From positions 1 through 64,000 of the forward strand of contig JASBNA010000081.1 in the NCBI GenBank assembly GCA_038087015.1: a stretch of 64,000 nt of DNA, read 5' to 3'. A program made the translations under genes and the position numbers. The stretch is from Cerrena zonata. Taxonomy: Eukaryota > Basidiomycota > Agaricomycetes > Polyporales > Cerrenaceae. Within the stretch, counting starts at the first letter, position 1, and each line of letters starts with the position of its first letter. The notes beneath the pieces were generated by a model that worked only from the letters and a program-made list of their open reading frames with translations, was not told the origin of the DNA and searched no databases. Positions 10,642 through 22,631 of this stretch are shown one piece after another.

Positions 10642-13448
10642 ATGAATGGAATTGCGCCACCATTAATTCCTTGGGTTGCAGAACCACCTGCTCCTCAGGG
10701 GAGGTACACTCAAGAACAGGCTCTTGACGACTTGCCGGGAGTTGCTTATGCATTACACCTCTTTCTTGCGTCCCATATGGTAGAGTCGGAGGATTATTGT
10801 CATAAATGTGATCCTACAGCGTACGTCCAATCCTCTCATCACTAGGCTATCAATAGTTTACCTTCGATCATGTAGTGAACGAATGTACTTTTCAACCGGT
10901 ATTGGTCTGATCCAATGCGTTAAGTCACTGATGTCTTTTGAGGACGAGGTGTGTCCTGCTTACTCTAAATACCTACCTTATGTTAGGTATACTGACTTCT
11001 AGTGCAGGACCTACTCGCTGCTTTAGGCCACCTCAAACGCGGAAGCGCTATAGCCTATCAGCATCGGAAACGTGCCGCATCGTTACCCACCCGTCTTGTG
11101 GGTTTGGTAGTAGGGTCTCTCAACACTTCTGGAGTAGGCTGGATTAAGAGCATGACGCCTGTCGAGCGACATGCCGAACTGGTTTACGCAGAGAGCTTAT
11201 TTGAGAGGGTCAGTCTATCCCAACCTGATAACGTCCATTGATTCAATATATTTACGGTGGAATAGGCAGTTGTTGGTATAGCGTATTCCGGAGACTGGCT
11301 TGCTTTTATTAAAGAAGCGTGAGTTATAATTCCTTCGATCCCTCCTACATGAAATTGAATGGAAATATAGCTTAAACATGAGAACAGCCTTCAACATTTA
11401 TCGACAACTAGGTAAATATTTGGAAGTAGTAGATGCGGAAGCAACTGCCCGTGGCCAAGGTCCTGAAGACAAGTCTATTGACCCTCACTTCCGGTCTGGT
11501 GTCTATATGGGAGTAGGCTCCTCTAACCTTGTTCTTTCTATGATGCCTTCGAGGCTCGTGACCCTCATAGAATTATTCGGCTACCGGGGGGACCGACAGT
11601 ATGGCCTAGATATCCTATACAAAGCGGGCGGTTGGACAAAGGACTCACATGAACCCAGTATTACACACGGTAAGACCAGAAATAACTTCCTACAATTCAA
11701 TCTCAATGGAACTATGCCATTAGAACAGGAAGGCGTACGGCGGTCGATTTGTGACATGACATTGTTGATATTCCATCTTGTTTGGTCTTCTTTTACCTAT
11801 GAGGGAGTCGACATTAGCATGGCCCAGAAGATTCTCGACTATAATCTCAAGCGATACCCCAACGGTTAGTTTTTTTGTACTTCTGTGCGAGTTAACTAAT
11901 CCCACTATCAGGCGTATTTTTCTTGTTTGGAGAGGGCCGTTTAAGTCTATGTCGGGCTCAGCCAGCGCACGCGATAGAATGCTACAAGAAGGCACTGAAA
12001 GCACAAGACCAATATCGTAATCTGCATCACATCTCCTATTGGGAAATGGCAATTGCTTACCTGACATTATGGGACCTTCCCTCGTCACTGGAGTGCTGGA
12101 AACACATGGAAGCAGAAGCAACCGTAAGTGAATTCTTAGCTCCCCCTTGTCACGGCGAAATGGTAACGCTTGTGGATGTTACGTACGGAAGTGGTCGAAA
12201 GCAACATATACATATGGAGTTGCAGCTTGTCTGTTGCAAATTGGTGGCGAAGAGGAATGCAAGGAAGCAAAGAAGTATATTGATAAGGTGCAAGGTCTGA
12301 GACAACGGATTGCCGGGAAGTCGATTCCTCTCGAGGTAGGATCTCATTCTGAATTTGTATATGTTAATATGCGCTGAACCAACATGACCAGAAATTTGTC
12401 GCTCGTAAAGCACGGAAGTGTCAGGACCAAGGCGGCCGTTTAGCCCTCCCCGCGCTCGAGCTTGGGTATCACTTTATGTGTATTGGTCGTGCGCCTCGGT
12501 CTGTCATCGTGGAGAAGATGCTTCCAGTTGTGGAATCGACGCTTTCGTCATTGAGAGAGCACGAGAAGAATCCGTCAAAATACGAAAGCAAGACAAGAGG
12601 ATATTGGGAAGACCTTGTCTTGGCAAACTTCTTGCGAGGTGTCTGTTTGCGATACGTCGCATACCCCGTGCGTGGTTTTGAAGATCTGAGCTCAGTCGAG
12701 ACGACACAATTGACATATTTACGTCTCAACTTTAAAAGGAACCGGATGCTGTCATCGATCCAGAGGAGAGACTGAACATCTCAGAAGAGGAGGCAGTCGC
12801 CCAAGCCATCGCCTCGTTTAAATTAGTCTTCACCCACGGACCCAAGATTGAGCTGGACCACTTCCTCGTCTATTTCGCACGTAAGTACCTTCGGCCTCCA
12901 ACATCTTGACATCTTGATCGGTCTTCCCTCGAACTGAGACTGGACCTCAATTCCTTTGGTCGCATGCCGTTCATGGCGGTCTTCTAAAGCTTCTATAACA
13001 CCTTGATCAACTGATACTGTGATTTTAGACTTCGAATTGGGACGATTGCTCGCATGTAAAGGTGATAAGGAGGAAGCTCGTATACATCTTGAGCTTGTGA
13101 TCTCTGGTTCGTGCCATTTACTTCTCCTTTCCATCACCGCTCAAACCCTGAACACACTGCTGATCTATCAATCTAACCCTGGTCATCAGGTAAACCATTG
13201 GAAGTGAATGCTTCCGCTAGAAAGGTATGTGCGCTCAAAGTTCGGTCGAATCCCTATCTGAATCGGTTCTACGTTTAATAGGGTGGTAAATATAGTATGG
13301 AGGTGAGTATAGACACCCCTTCCTTTATACACTGACATCCCTTTCATGGCAGTGTGATGTAACTGACAGTTATCTCTCCTTTCTATAGAACGCAGTCCAC
13401 ATCAAAGCAAATGCAGCCCTGGACGCCTTGGATCATGCCACTCGATAA
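10642..13448 (+). CDS. TTC39/Iml2-family tetratricopeptide protein
   Basis: Belongs to the Iml2/TTC39 family, whose yeast members are linked to lipid droplets, mitochondria and inclusion-body clearance. Recognised from FSTGIGLIQCVKSLMSFEDE, LVVGSLNTSGVGWIKSMTPVERHAELVYAE, IDPHFRSGVYMGVGSSNL, LVTLIELFGYRGDR, EQEGVRRSICDM, YPNGVFFLFGEGRLSLCR and LRQRIAGKSIPLEKFVARKARK, with TPR-like helices throughout. The start ATG at 10642 gives MNGIAPPLIPW; codons upstream lack an in-frame ATG. About 15 short introns all splice in frame, so the gene looks intact (roughly 640 residues). A GDKEEARIHLELVISGKPLEVNA segment near the C-terminus matches the last TPR. The exact cellular role in basidiomycetes is unknown. 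Confidence 0.92.
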
Positions 13449-14204
13449 TAGAACTAAACCTTATTATCAGCCTCATTTTATCGTAAAATATTCTCCTCGA
13501 CTCGTGTTGTCTGCTTAGAGTCCTGTTGTATTAGTTCCTTTTGTATAGTCCATCTCGCATTGCTGTCAACTTCTCATTTAAACGCTTGTTCATTCAAGAG
13601 CTATAAATTATTATTCACTGTCCATGGACAGAGTTCTCTGATCAAGTGTCTAAAAGTGGTGCGATGATGTTCTTGCATGCCCTTTGGTCAATAGTAGCAG
13701 GGTCACACAAGTCAAAGCTAAATAACCCTGAACAAAAGTACGTACTGATTTCAACAAAGTTGGCGCACGGTTTCCAGCGCTACAGAGCAAAGCGTTCTTA
13801 CTCCCACCAGCGATAGTTAGAGTTATTCCGTAGCAGACCTACAAATATTGAATAGATCATGAGAGTAAGTACAGAACAAATTATACAAGTGTGGACGATA
13901 GCATCCTGACGATAGCGAATGTTTGTGCGGAGGTCCCAAAAAAGGCGGAAACGACGTGAAGAAAAAAACCAAGGATCAATGAACAGAAATGCGAAGTACG
14001 AAGATGCAAAGCCAAAGGGTATACCTACACAAAGTGGAGTCATGCAACAACGGGGAAGACAAGGTGATCAAGATATATACAAGATAAAATGGAGCAGACG
14101 AGACGGGAAATTACTAGCGAATAGCAAGAGCAGAGGAAAAAAAGAAAGCAACGAGAGGGAGCGGAAGGGTTTCATGGTGAGAAACAAAACAAAAAAAGCA
14201 TGGG
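13449..14204. other. Intergenic, convergent 3' ends
   Basis: Sits between the TTC39-like stop and the stop of the Ser-rich gene. Apart from AT-rich UTR-like sequence and an A/G-rich stretch around 13970-14200 antisense to the Ser-rich gene's 3' end, I see nothing supportable. Confidence 0.4.
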
Positions 14205-17123
14205 TTATCGCATGGAAAATTCAAACGTGCTTGGCTCGTAATCTTCACCACCTAAATCCAGATGTGGCATATCACCCAGAAGCCTCTCATGCTCTGGGCG
14301 CAAATTAAGACTTCCCGGCGATCCTGTGAGCATCGAGAAGTTGGCCGTAGTTGGTGAAATGTTCCCGGAGGAAGCCGTTCTGTGGTGGTGGTGGGCGGGA
14401 TGTGACGAACCTTGAGGCTGTCTGGCAGGGAGCTTCGACATGACAAGAGTGGGCGAAGGTGACGACTTTGAATGCATGTCTGACCCAAGACCATCGTCAT
14501 GCAGTAGCATCGACATCGTACTTGGGGGGCCGGGGAATATCGACGAGGAGTTGCTGAATCTTCGCAAGTTCATGCTCTTGTGATAGGGATCACTATCTCG
14601 CCGTGACTCGATTGACGTTCTGGCAGATGCGGAGGTAGAGGGTGGTGCCACTATTTCTGGAGAAGCCTCGAGGACGTGGATGTCCCCATTGTTGGAATGT
14701 AGGGATAGCGGAGAAGTACGCTGCGGAGAAGGGCGTCTGAAAGTAAACTCCATCCCCCGAGAGCCGGTAGGGCGTTGGACATTGTTGGGACGAGACAAAG
14801 AACTAGAGGTCTGCATATGTGACTGAGACTGTGGAGACGTAAATTGCAACCGTTGAAGGTCGTTCATTGTATCGGCAAGTCTATTCTCTAGATCGTGTAT
14901 CCGATCACGGAGCTGAATGTTCTCCTCCCGAAGCAGGCGGGTGGTCAGCTGTGAGTCTGCCAGGGCGTGCATGAGAGTTTGCGTTTGCAAAGAATGCATG
15001 TCTTGCATCTTTTGCATATCAGCGAGGGGATAATGGGGGGACGAGTTAGTGGATATACTAGTAGGCGCAGTGGAAGCGGCCGAGAACGTGGTTCGCGGAG
15101 TGGACAATGTTTCTGAGTAATGAGCAGAAGTCACCTCTGACATAGCACCAGCCCTTGAAATACTTCCGCTCCGTCTTTCCCAGGACGAACCCGATTCAGA
15201 CATAGCCAGACGAGAGGGGGCATATTGCGACCTGAAGTCCCGATCGCTTTTAGAGGTGCCAAATCTCGAGGCAGATCGGCTTGCGGAAAGTCCGCTAGCA
15301 TCCTTGTCGGTATCTATCAGGCCGGCAGCAGCAAACGCTCTTGCAGTTCGAGGACCCATACGGTCCATGGCTGAAGGTTGAGAGCTAATAGAACGGTACA
15401 TTTCGGAAGCAGGGCTTTCACTCAAGCTAGCGCTCCTATCTCTAGTTCTCGAAGGTATGCCTCTCAGCCTATCGGCACCGCTGTCAAGACTAGGGCGCCC
15501 ATAAAGTCGAGTAGTAGAAGCACCCGTTGATGAGGGAGAACGGGACGGTGATATAGAGTCCAGATCCCAGCCCCTCGACGAAGAAGGGGGTGATGATGCC
15601 TGACGCGAGAGTAAAGGCCGCGAACTACTACCAGGAGGGATCAGCTTAGCAGGAGTTGTCAGACGGGAAGTGGTAGGACGGCGATCTACTTCCGTGCCTG
15701 TGTGCGGTCTACGAGGCAACTCGCGTTCGGAGGAGAGAGTGAAATTTCCAAGGCGCCTGGCTGCTAATGACGGTCGTTCTCCGATGTCAGAAGAGCGAGA
15801 AGGGGACACTTTGGCAATTGGTGAGGGAAGGGGGGATCGAATATGGGTAGGACGCTCAGAAGCAGAGCGAGCAAGACGGGATGTTGTATCGAGCGCCTGC
15901 AAGTTAGCTGCTGCTGGTCTTGACAGGGAGGTGGAACGACGTCGAGGGGACGGGAGAGAAGAGGGAGACGCTGGGACAGTCGGGACAGGGGATGGGTTCG
16001 GAGAAGGCCTACGGCTTTGTGACCGAGGTGAAGGTATGGGAGATGACGAGGGATTCGTGTTTGGTGTGTGCGCTTTAGATTCCAGCCTATTAGGGCTGAG
16101 TATCGCAGCAAGGTCTGAGTCAATGGAGCCGATGCCAAAGCTGGCATCAGGATCTTCTATGCCGAGCATATTCTCATTAGGACTCTCCATATCGTCAACA
16201 ACTACGCCATGTAACCAGCCTTCTGGTCGCTCGCTTCCATTTAACGCTTCAAGCACCTGATTACGCACATCCGACATAGAAAGTTCCAAAGCAGATGTAT
16301 CTTGAGGAGAATGAGGCTGAGAATGACCATTAAGATCTGGGGGCGGGAGAAGATACGACGCGTCAAGGTCTAGCGCGCCATCGTCCGTACTCTGATATTG
16401 AGAGTCGTCGAGTTGTGGTAAATGCTTTGAGATGCCCGATGTCTCCGATTCCAGTATAGTAGAAAGATCAGATACTCCGAGTGTAAGCGGAACTGGTGAA
16501 GGAGTGGCTGTTGAAGGGCATCAGACGAGACCAATAAGGTATTAGACTATGTACGTACTCTGAGTCTGGAACATTCGTGCCTGCGGAGGGGCCGACTTCG
16601 GTGACGAGGTTTCTTTTGGAGAGTCATAGAGGTCTATGCCTAGCGGCAGATCTTCCTTGCTTATCAGCGGTTCGTTGACCTTGTACGATAACTCTATCGT
16701 CCGCGGGCCTTCGATAGAAAAGACTGGTGTCTCCTCTTGCGACTTTGAAGCACGCAACTGAGGTGCAGACACGCTACGTTCCCCACTTCTATCTCCATTG
16801 ATCGACTTTCGAATCGCGCTGAAAGTCGCGAATGAGCTCTTGGTGGAACCTCCGGGGCTCAAGTTGGGGATGGGGTTCTTGCTACCGGAGCCAAATGGTA
16901 GCAAACTTCGAAAAGAGCGGAGTGGCGTTATCCCGCCGCCTGAGCTCGAGCCGGACGAGCTGGGGGCTGGATGAGTAGGGCTGTCACCCACGGACAGATG
17001 TCGAGAGGGTGGTACAAGACCTAAACGAGGTATTGAAAGTGAACTGGGCAGAGCACCCTGTGCTGGCCGTGAAACTTTGACTGGAATGTTTGATTGAGGG
17101 ATCCTTGATTTGGTGTCCATCAT
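14205..17123 (-). CDS. Large Ser/Pro-rich protein with a coiled coil, function unknown
   Basis: Two exons: N-terminal about 16553-17123 (MMDTKSRIPQSNIPVKVSRP...) and a long second exon to 14205, joined by a GTACGT...CAG intron near 16510. Almost the whole protein is low-complexity Ser/Pro/Arg-rich and probably disordered. A single heptad-like coiled coil (LQTQTLMHALADSQLTTRLL, then REENIQLRDRIHDLENRLAD) lies about two-thirds along the second exon. There is no signal peptide, membrane span or catalytic motif. Many RSxS/SPxR sites suggest heavy phosphorylation. The composition is like fungal cytoskeletal or cell-polarity scaffold proteins, but this is only a resemblance. The long uninterrupted frame makes the gene itself credible. 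Confidence 0.78.
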
Positions 17124-19483
17124 TCTGCTTCCAGGTGTATTCTAGATGCTGTAGTCGATGCAAATCATATCGTCCAAGTGTCGCCTGATTCAGAGATGAC
17201 TCATGTGTCTAGCAGCAGGTATAAGCTCGAGACAAAGGAAGCGAGGGAGTGTAGAAGCAACAGATGTTGCTCTGAGCCCGAGGTAGAAGCTGGTAGTCGC
17301 AACTTGGAAAAGCTGGAAACAGCAATTCCACCCTGAAACCGACACATTTGGCGCGCAGTAAGCGAGCAAGCCTGCGTATTTCGAGAACTCAGAACTGCTG
17401 TAACCTACTTATGAGTCCTAGAGATTGGATTGTCGACCTTAATTGACTACGTCAAGCAGTTGTATCCTTGCTGGAGCTTGACCGAATTTGACCTGGATTT
17501 TAGAGTCTAAACCGATATCAAATAGCACACCAAGTAAGTATTTCAGTACTTATTATATATGTCACTATAATTACGTTTGAAAATAGGAGAAACACTCTAG
17601 TAGGCTCAAGGGTATCCTGCTGATGTATCTTTCAGTCTTAACAGTACTTCAACTTGTTCTTGCTTTCAGACCAATTTGACAGGTGCTTCTTGCTCGACGC
17701 TCCATGGTAGCTCGGTTCGATTCGGTTTCCGATACATATCTCTCTAGGGTTATTAAGTCAGTATCAATCTGCTAGAAAAACTATGATGCCCGTTCTAGGA
17801 ATATCTATATCCACAGCAAGTTTCAATACTCAACAGTGCTGATCATGAATATAAAAGGCGTACTAAGTACTGGACAGTCTAACATAAACCTTCGAATCGA
17901 ACCGAACGAGTCGGACATTCAAGCGCCAGCAATTTGAATGTCCGAGCCTGGCCTGGGCGTGTCGAACTTGACGCAAGACCACCACAATATGTGTATGTCG
18001 CTGCCACTCACCTATGTCTGTTTCCATCTCTCTTAAAACCGAGGGCATGGACATTATTCTACATTATTCCCGCTCGCCGCTTTTCAGCATACTTCTCGAA
18101 AATTGAGCTGACCAGGAAACGGATATGACGCTGCGCACAATAAGTGCAAATTGTCTTCATCCTGTCACGGTGATATCTCTGTGTCCGATTGTTGTGCTTC
18201 GAGCTTAACCTTCACATATATACTAACGCCACCCTCTCATCAATCTTCTCCCAATAATGAGTTGTACTAGGTCGTATTAGGTAAATGACCAACTACACCA
18301 CGATAGTTGCCGGTCCTGAAACTGAGCTACTCCGTGACGTAGGGACGAATGGCAAGCCTTAACCGAATCCTATCAGGGGTACAGTATACTCGGTACCAGT
18401 AATTGGTTCAAGGGTACGATCTGCTTCTCTTCCAAAAAAACTACCAAAAACGATAACTCCACAGTATTCAGTGCACTCTCAAGGGATCCCTATTGGCTAG
18501 ATTAGGGCGGTAGGGTTTCCCCTAGTTTCCCCACACTTGTCTTCAATTAGCTAAAGACTAGGCCCTCTGATGCCCGAATACCCCTACGACCTATCCTGAC
18601 CCATGCAACACATCCCAAGTTTCCCAGCCGTCAGTGGTATGTGGGGGACCTCATTGCCCTAATGACGAGCCTCTGACTTGGTGCTTGACGCTGGGGCTCA
18701 TCGGTGAAATTTTCGGGGTAGTAGTATTCAAAAACGTGCTGGTCTACAGCAGAACTTGGCTGTTTTGGCATAACCCGCCACATGGTTCGTGCTTGGCTCG
18801 CACAACAGTTGGGAACTACCCCACCTCGGTCTACGCAGGATCCGCCTTCGAAATTCCCAGGAGCAGAATTTTTGCGGGTCATACATATCAATATTAGTAT
18901 ACGTGCCTTTCAACCTATTCGCCCGCGAGACATCTTGATGTACAACACCGCCTCCTATCCGCGATCGTCGTGGCAGTCCTTTCTTACCTTAGGCAAACGG
19001 ATGAACGGTCGTACTCCGAACTATGGACTAATTTGGAGTATGACCATCAAGAAGGGCCCCTGTTTCTCTCGAGGTACGTACGGCTCTAAGGCTCATGTAC
19101 CTACCATGCTAACCTTATCTTTATTGATTTTCTACATTTGAATTGTTTCTGATGTCGGCACACTCGTCATCCTAATATCATAAATACCTCACCCTCAACC
19201 CGACCGTATCTGCAACCTTACTTGTACAGGTAGGACGAGGTACACATGGTCATGGGTCGCAAGCGCGTCCGGTGTATTATTTGATTACCATCGCCGAGGA
19301 CGGCGGATTTCTCTGGTTCCTTTGTATAAACGAAGCAAGTCGCTTTCAATTCCTAACCATTGCTTCAGCCGCCGTATGAACGCGAATCGGAGGTTTCCAG
19401 TCACGTTTGTGAGTGGTCATGGCTATGGGTACATTGATCCTAATAGTACACGGAATGTTGGGTATTTCTGGGGATGACACGCG
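17124..19483. other. Gene-poor intergenic region
   Basis: A 2.3-kb stretch between the start of the Ser-rich gene and the 3' end of the next minus-strand gene. No reading frame here shows recognisable motifs; those at 18782-19141 and about 19200-19480 have no family signature. It holds a perfect 12-bp inverted repeat (17911-17945) and a second distant 12-bp inverted pair (about 17711 and 17893). It may contain old transposon debris, but I cannot identify ends or a transposase. Confidence 0.4.
17911..17945. repeat. 12-bp perfect inverted repeat with 11-nt loop
   Basis: TCGGACATTCAA at 17911-17922 is exactly complementary to TTGAATGTCCGA at 17934-17945, separated by an 11-nt spacer. It could form a hairpin or be a dyad binding site. 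There is no gene directly beside it that explains it. Confidence 0.6.
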
Positions 19484-20450
19484 CTACAGTTTCCAATATT
19501 CCAAACTTATTGCAGCCCTATCAAAGGGATACACCCCGCCCCACCCCTCGACTTCTTTCTGGCTATCTTTCACAGCCGTTCGCAGCTCCTCGATGGCCTC
19601 CCTTGCGATCGCCATGTCATACACCCTCCCACTGTCGAGCTCCTCCCGTGAACTCTGCAGTGCCTGGCTGATGTCCGCGTCTATATCCGCCAAAGTGTTC
19701 TCCAAATTCTCACCGCCATCCCATTGATGGCCTTGTATCGCCCGGACGACAACAGCGAGAACCTTCAGAGATGCAAAACCTAATCCTGCGCCGTATAGTG
19801 TACGGGCCCTGATGAGTGTGTTCTTCAGATCAGGGCCCGGTATCGTCCGGTGACTTCCATCTGTTTTGATGAAGAGCTTGCCGGTCGGACGAGATGTAGC
19901 GTTGGTTTGTAGCAGGCGTTCGCGGGCAGCTTCTGTGAATGATGAAGCCACACTCGGAGAATTCGTCGCAAGGGTCCTGCGTACTATGGCACGAAGACTG
20001 GTGATCGTTCAGTATGAATTGTCATGTTAGAAAAATCTCAAGGCAACACTTGCTCATCAATATGTGCGTTTGCGATGAATGTATCGACCATGAGATTGCT
20101 GGTGGTGGGGGGACGCACGATATGGAATAAGTCCGAGGTCGAGGGAAAAAATCGGCACGTCAGTACTCACACATGTCCCAGCACTGGCTTCCCGCTCTCG
20201 CGAGGAATGGCGGTTGAGTCTGGAGCAGGCATTAAGGAGATGTTGAATTGGCACATCCACTGCTGCCTCCAGTTGTCCACTTTATACGGAAAATCAGTCG
20301 CCGATAGCCGATGAGTATCTGGGTGTACAGCTCTCCGGGTGGACCACTTGGAACATCCTCCAATCAGTCTCAATCAGACAGGGTGACAAGCACCCCCAGG
20401 TATGGCTTGACGCCTTGTGGGCCATTTGCAAGCCCCCGTAATTTCAATCC
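19484..20450 (-). CDS. Hypothetical protein, multi-exon, unrecognised
   Basis: The last exon (about 19484-19999) reads LRAIVRRTLATNSPSVASSF... through GLGFASLKVLAVVVRAIQG to a C-terminal acidic/amphipathic helix region (LENTLADIDADISQALQ, AREAIEELRTAVKDSQKEVEG). Upstream exons fit in frame: one encoding NLMVDTFIANAHIDEQ (about 20050-20100) and one encoding NWRQQWMCQFNISLMPAPD and RESGKPVLGHV (about 20170-20290), using a GTGAGT donor at about 20171. The true start is not resolved and may lie upstream of 20373. I know no family for it. The coding look rests on length, splice phase and composition. It is divergent from the aldo/keto reductase, sharing its promoter region. Confidence 0.5.
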
Positions 20451-20676
20451 CGCCGGGCTCTAGATCAAGATCTCGACGTACGTATCCCATCCACCCTGTT
20501 GAATGATTTTAAAACTCTGATTGCACGTCCTGTTGTGTCCAATTGGACTCCAGTTCATCACGAGGTCTCCAAAAACCTGTCATTTGTATGAATGCCGATG
20601 CGATGCATGGTCTACAATAAAAAGGTTGAGAGTGTTCAGGATCTTCTAACAATCTTCGACGTTATTTTGCAGCGAA

Positions 20677-22297
20677 ATGCCTATGACCGCCAATCACGAG
20701 ATTGAATATTTCTCGCTGGGGACTTCCGAACTCCCTCGTATTTGGACTGGCTTGTGGCAGCTATCCAGTAATGCGTGGGGGAGTGCCCCAGCGTCGAAGA
20801 TTCGCTCGGAGATGATACGATATGCTCAGTTGGGATACACTGCCTTCGGTGAGAGGCGTCAATTGGGGTTGATCGTAAATCACGCTACTAACTGGTTTGA
20901 TGGAATTGTAGACATGGCACGTCTTCCCGTCATATGTGGATTTAAATGAGTTGCTGATTGTACAATTCACATCTTCTTCCTCCCAATTGTTTGTTTAGGG
21001 TGAGTGATGGCATGATGGAGATCTCCATACAATTTTTAACTCACAATTCTTAGCTGATCACTATGGAAGCTCCGAGGTCCTCTTTGTAAGATCCTTGCTT
21101 TACGCTCCAAAGTGACACCGTCAATAACCGTCTCGGGCTTATCGTAGGGCCAGTTCCGTGAAAGTTTTACGCCTTCGAACGTCATATTTGGCGCTACCAA
21201 ATGGTGTGTTTTTCGATCGACTGATCCTACGCCGGTGACGGTCAGGATGGCGATTCAAGAGCGCATGACCCGAATGCGAGTCCAGAAAATTGACCTTCTT
21301 CAGGTAAGCATGTACCCCCTGAGTCGTGACAAAAAAACGGCAACGAGAGTCTATTTACGACACGCTCTAAACGTTGTATGACGGGTAGTTCCATTGGCAA
21401 GATTACAGTGACAAGCGCTACTTGAATGCATTGGAAGCTCTCAAACAACTCCGCGATGAAGGAGTCATCGCCAACATTGGCCTGTGCAATTTCGATGCTA
21501 TTCGCACAGATGAAATCTGCACGGAACTTGGGCCTAGCGTGATCGTCACCAATCAGGTGCAGGTTAGTTCGTATCAGTTCTGCCCGATCTTCTTATGCCA
21601 ATTACAGACATAGTTTTCGATTATCGATACCCGGCCCTTGCACGGAATGGTCCATGTTTGTGAAAGGCATGGGGTCAAACTTCTCACGTATGGAACCTTG
21701 GTACGAAAATACCTTTCCGAGCCTTGGACCTTGCTCTTGTGACTGATAATATCGTGTCATTTATCCAGTGCGGGGGATTCCTGTCAGATCGGTGGCTTGA
21801 TCAACCCGAGCCAGATCTCTACTCAGGGAACCTGACACCCTCTCAACGCAAGGTACGTAGGCAATCTTTTTTCACTATTAGAAGTCTAGTTTCCTTTCTC
21901 ACCTTCTACCGGCTACAGTATCTTGACATGATCAAGAATGCTTGGGGCAACTGGGAACTGTTCCAATCTTTGCTTGTCATCTTACGACGGATCGGTGATC
22001 GGCATGGCAAGTTGAGCATCGCAAACATTGCCACACGATGGGTTCTTGACCATTCCACCGTGGGTGCGGTTATAGTTGGTAGGATCGAGGCTATGCTTTT
22101 ACTCAATGGGCAGAAAGCGCTGACGTGTTGCTCAAGGCACCCGTTTAGGTATATCTGACCATGCAGATGACAACCGCAAGGTCTTCGGCTTCCGACTGTC
22201 TGAGCAAGACCATTCCGAGATTGAAGAGATTTTAAAGAAGTCGAACAGCTACAAGATGATCATCACAGTTGGGGACTGTGGTATGGAGTACCGATAG
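20677..22297 (+). CDS. Aldo/keto reductase family protein
   Basis: NADPH-dependent oxidoreductase of the AKR superfamily, probably cytosolic. The sequence shows the strand LPRIWTGLWQLSSNAWG, the catalytic Asp/Tyr in AFDMA...DHYGSSEVLFGQF, the Lys in VIFGATKWC, the His in IDLLQFHWQDY, then IGLCNFD, ISANIATRWVLDHSTVGAVIVGTRLG-like cofactor-binding elements (split by introns) and a conserved end IITVGDCGMEYR. Introns near 20849, 20920, 21086, 21304, 21560, 21701, 21853 and 22080 keep frame. The second junction is odd: the intron from about 20920 to 21053 is long, has a weak GTCTTC donor and leaves one extra residue in DMA-DHYG. Substrate unknown. It converges on the YML020W-like gene. Confidence 0.9.
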
Positions 22298-22631
22298 CGC
22301 CGTGTATGCAGGGCTGTATCCTGTCCGCAAGGAAGGACTTCGGCTTGGTCAGTTATGACAGTTCTTGAACTTTTTTGACACCTTGGATTTCCAATCTGTA
22401 CGTTTGTGAGAAGTACCAATGTCGCTATTCGTGAGATGCTCGTGAAAAATAAATGTACAATTGTATGCTATACAAGGCCAGTGATGAAGATGATTCTAGC
22501 ATTAGATACCGTTGATCAATCTAGAATTGAATGCGTGCAAAGAAAAGTCCGTGTGTGTGTGATAAGTTTCAAGGGACCCCTCAGAAGAAAACCTGCCTAA
22601 ACGAAAAAAAGAAACAGAAGAAAATGACTCT
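22298..22631. other. Intergenic, convergent 3' ends
   Basis: A 334-bp gap between the stops of the aldo/keto reductase and the YML020W-like hydrolase. It contains a short GT run (about 22549-22560) and A-rich sequence. No gene seen. Confidence 0.5.

Noticed and set aside
15670..16260. 196-residue plus-strand frame
   Set aside because: Antisense to the Ser-rich gene; Gly/Arg/Glu-rich shadow of that exon.
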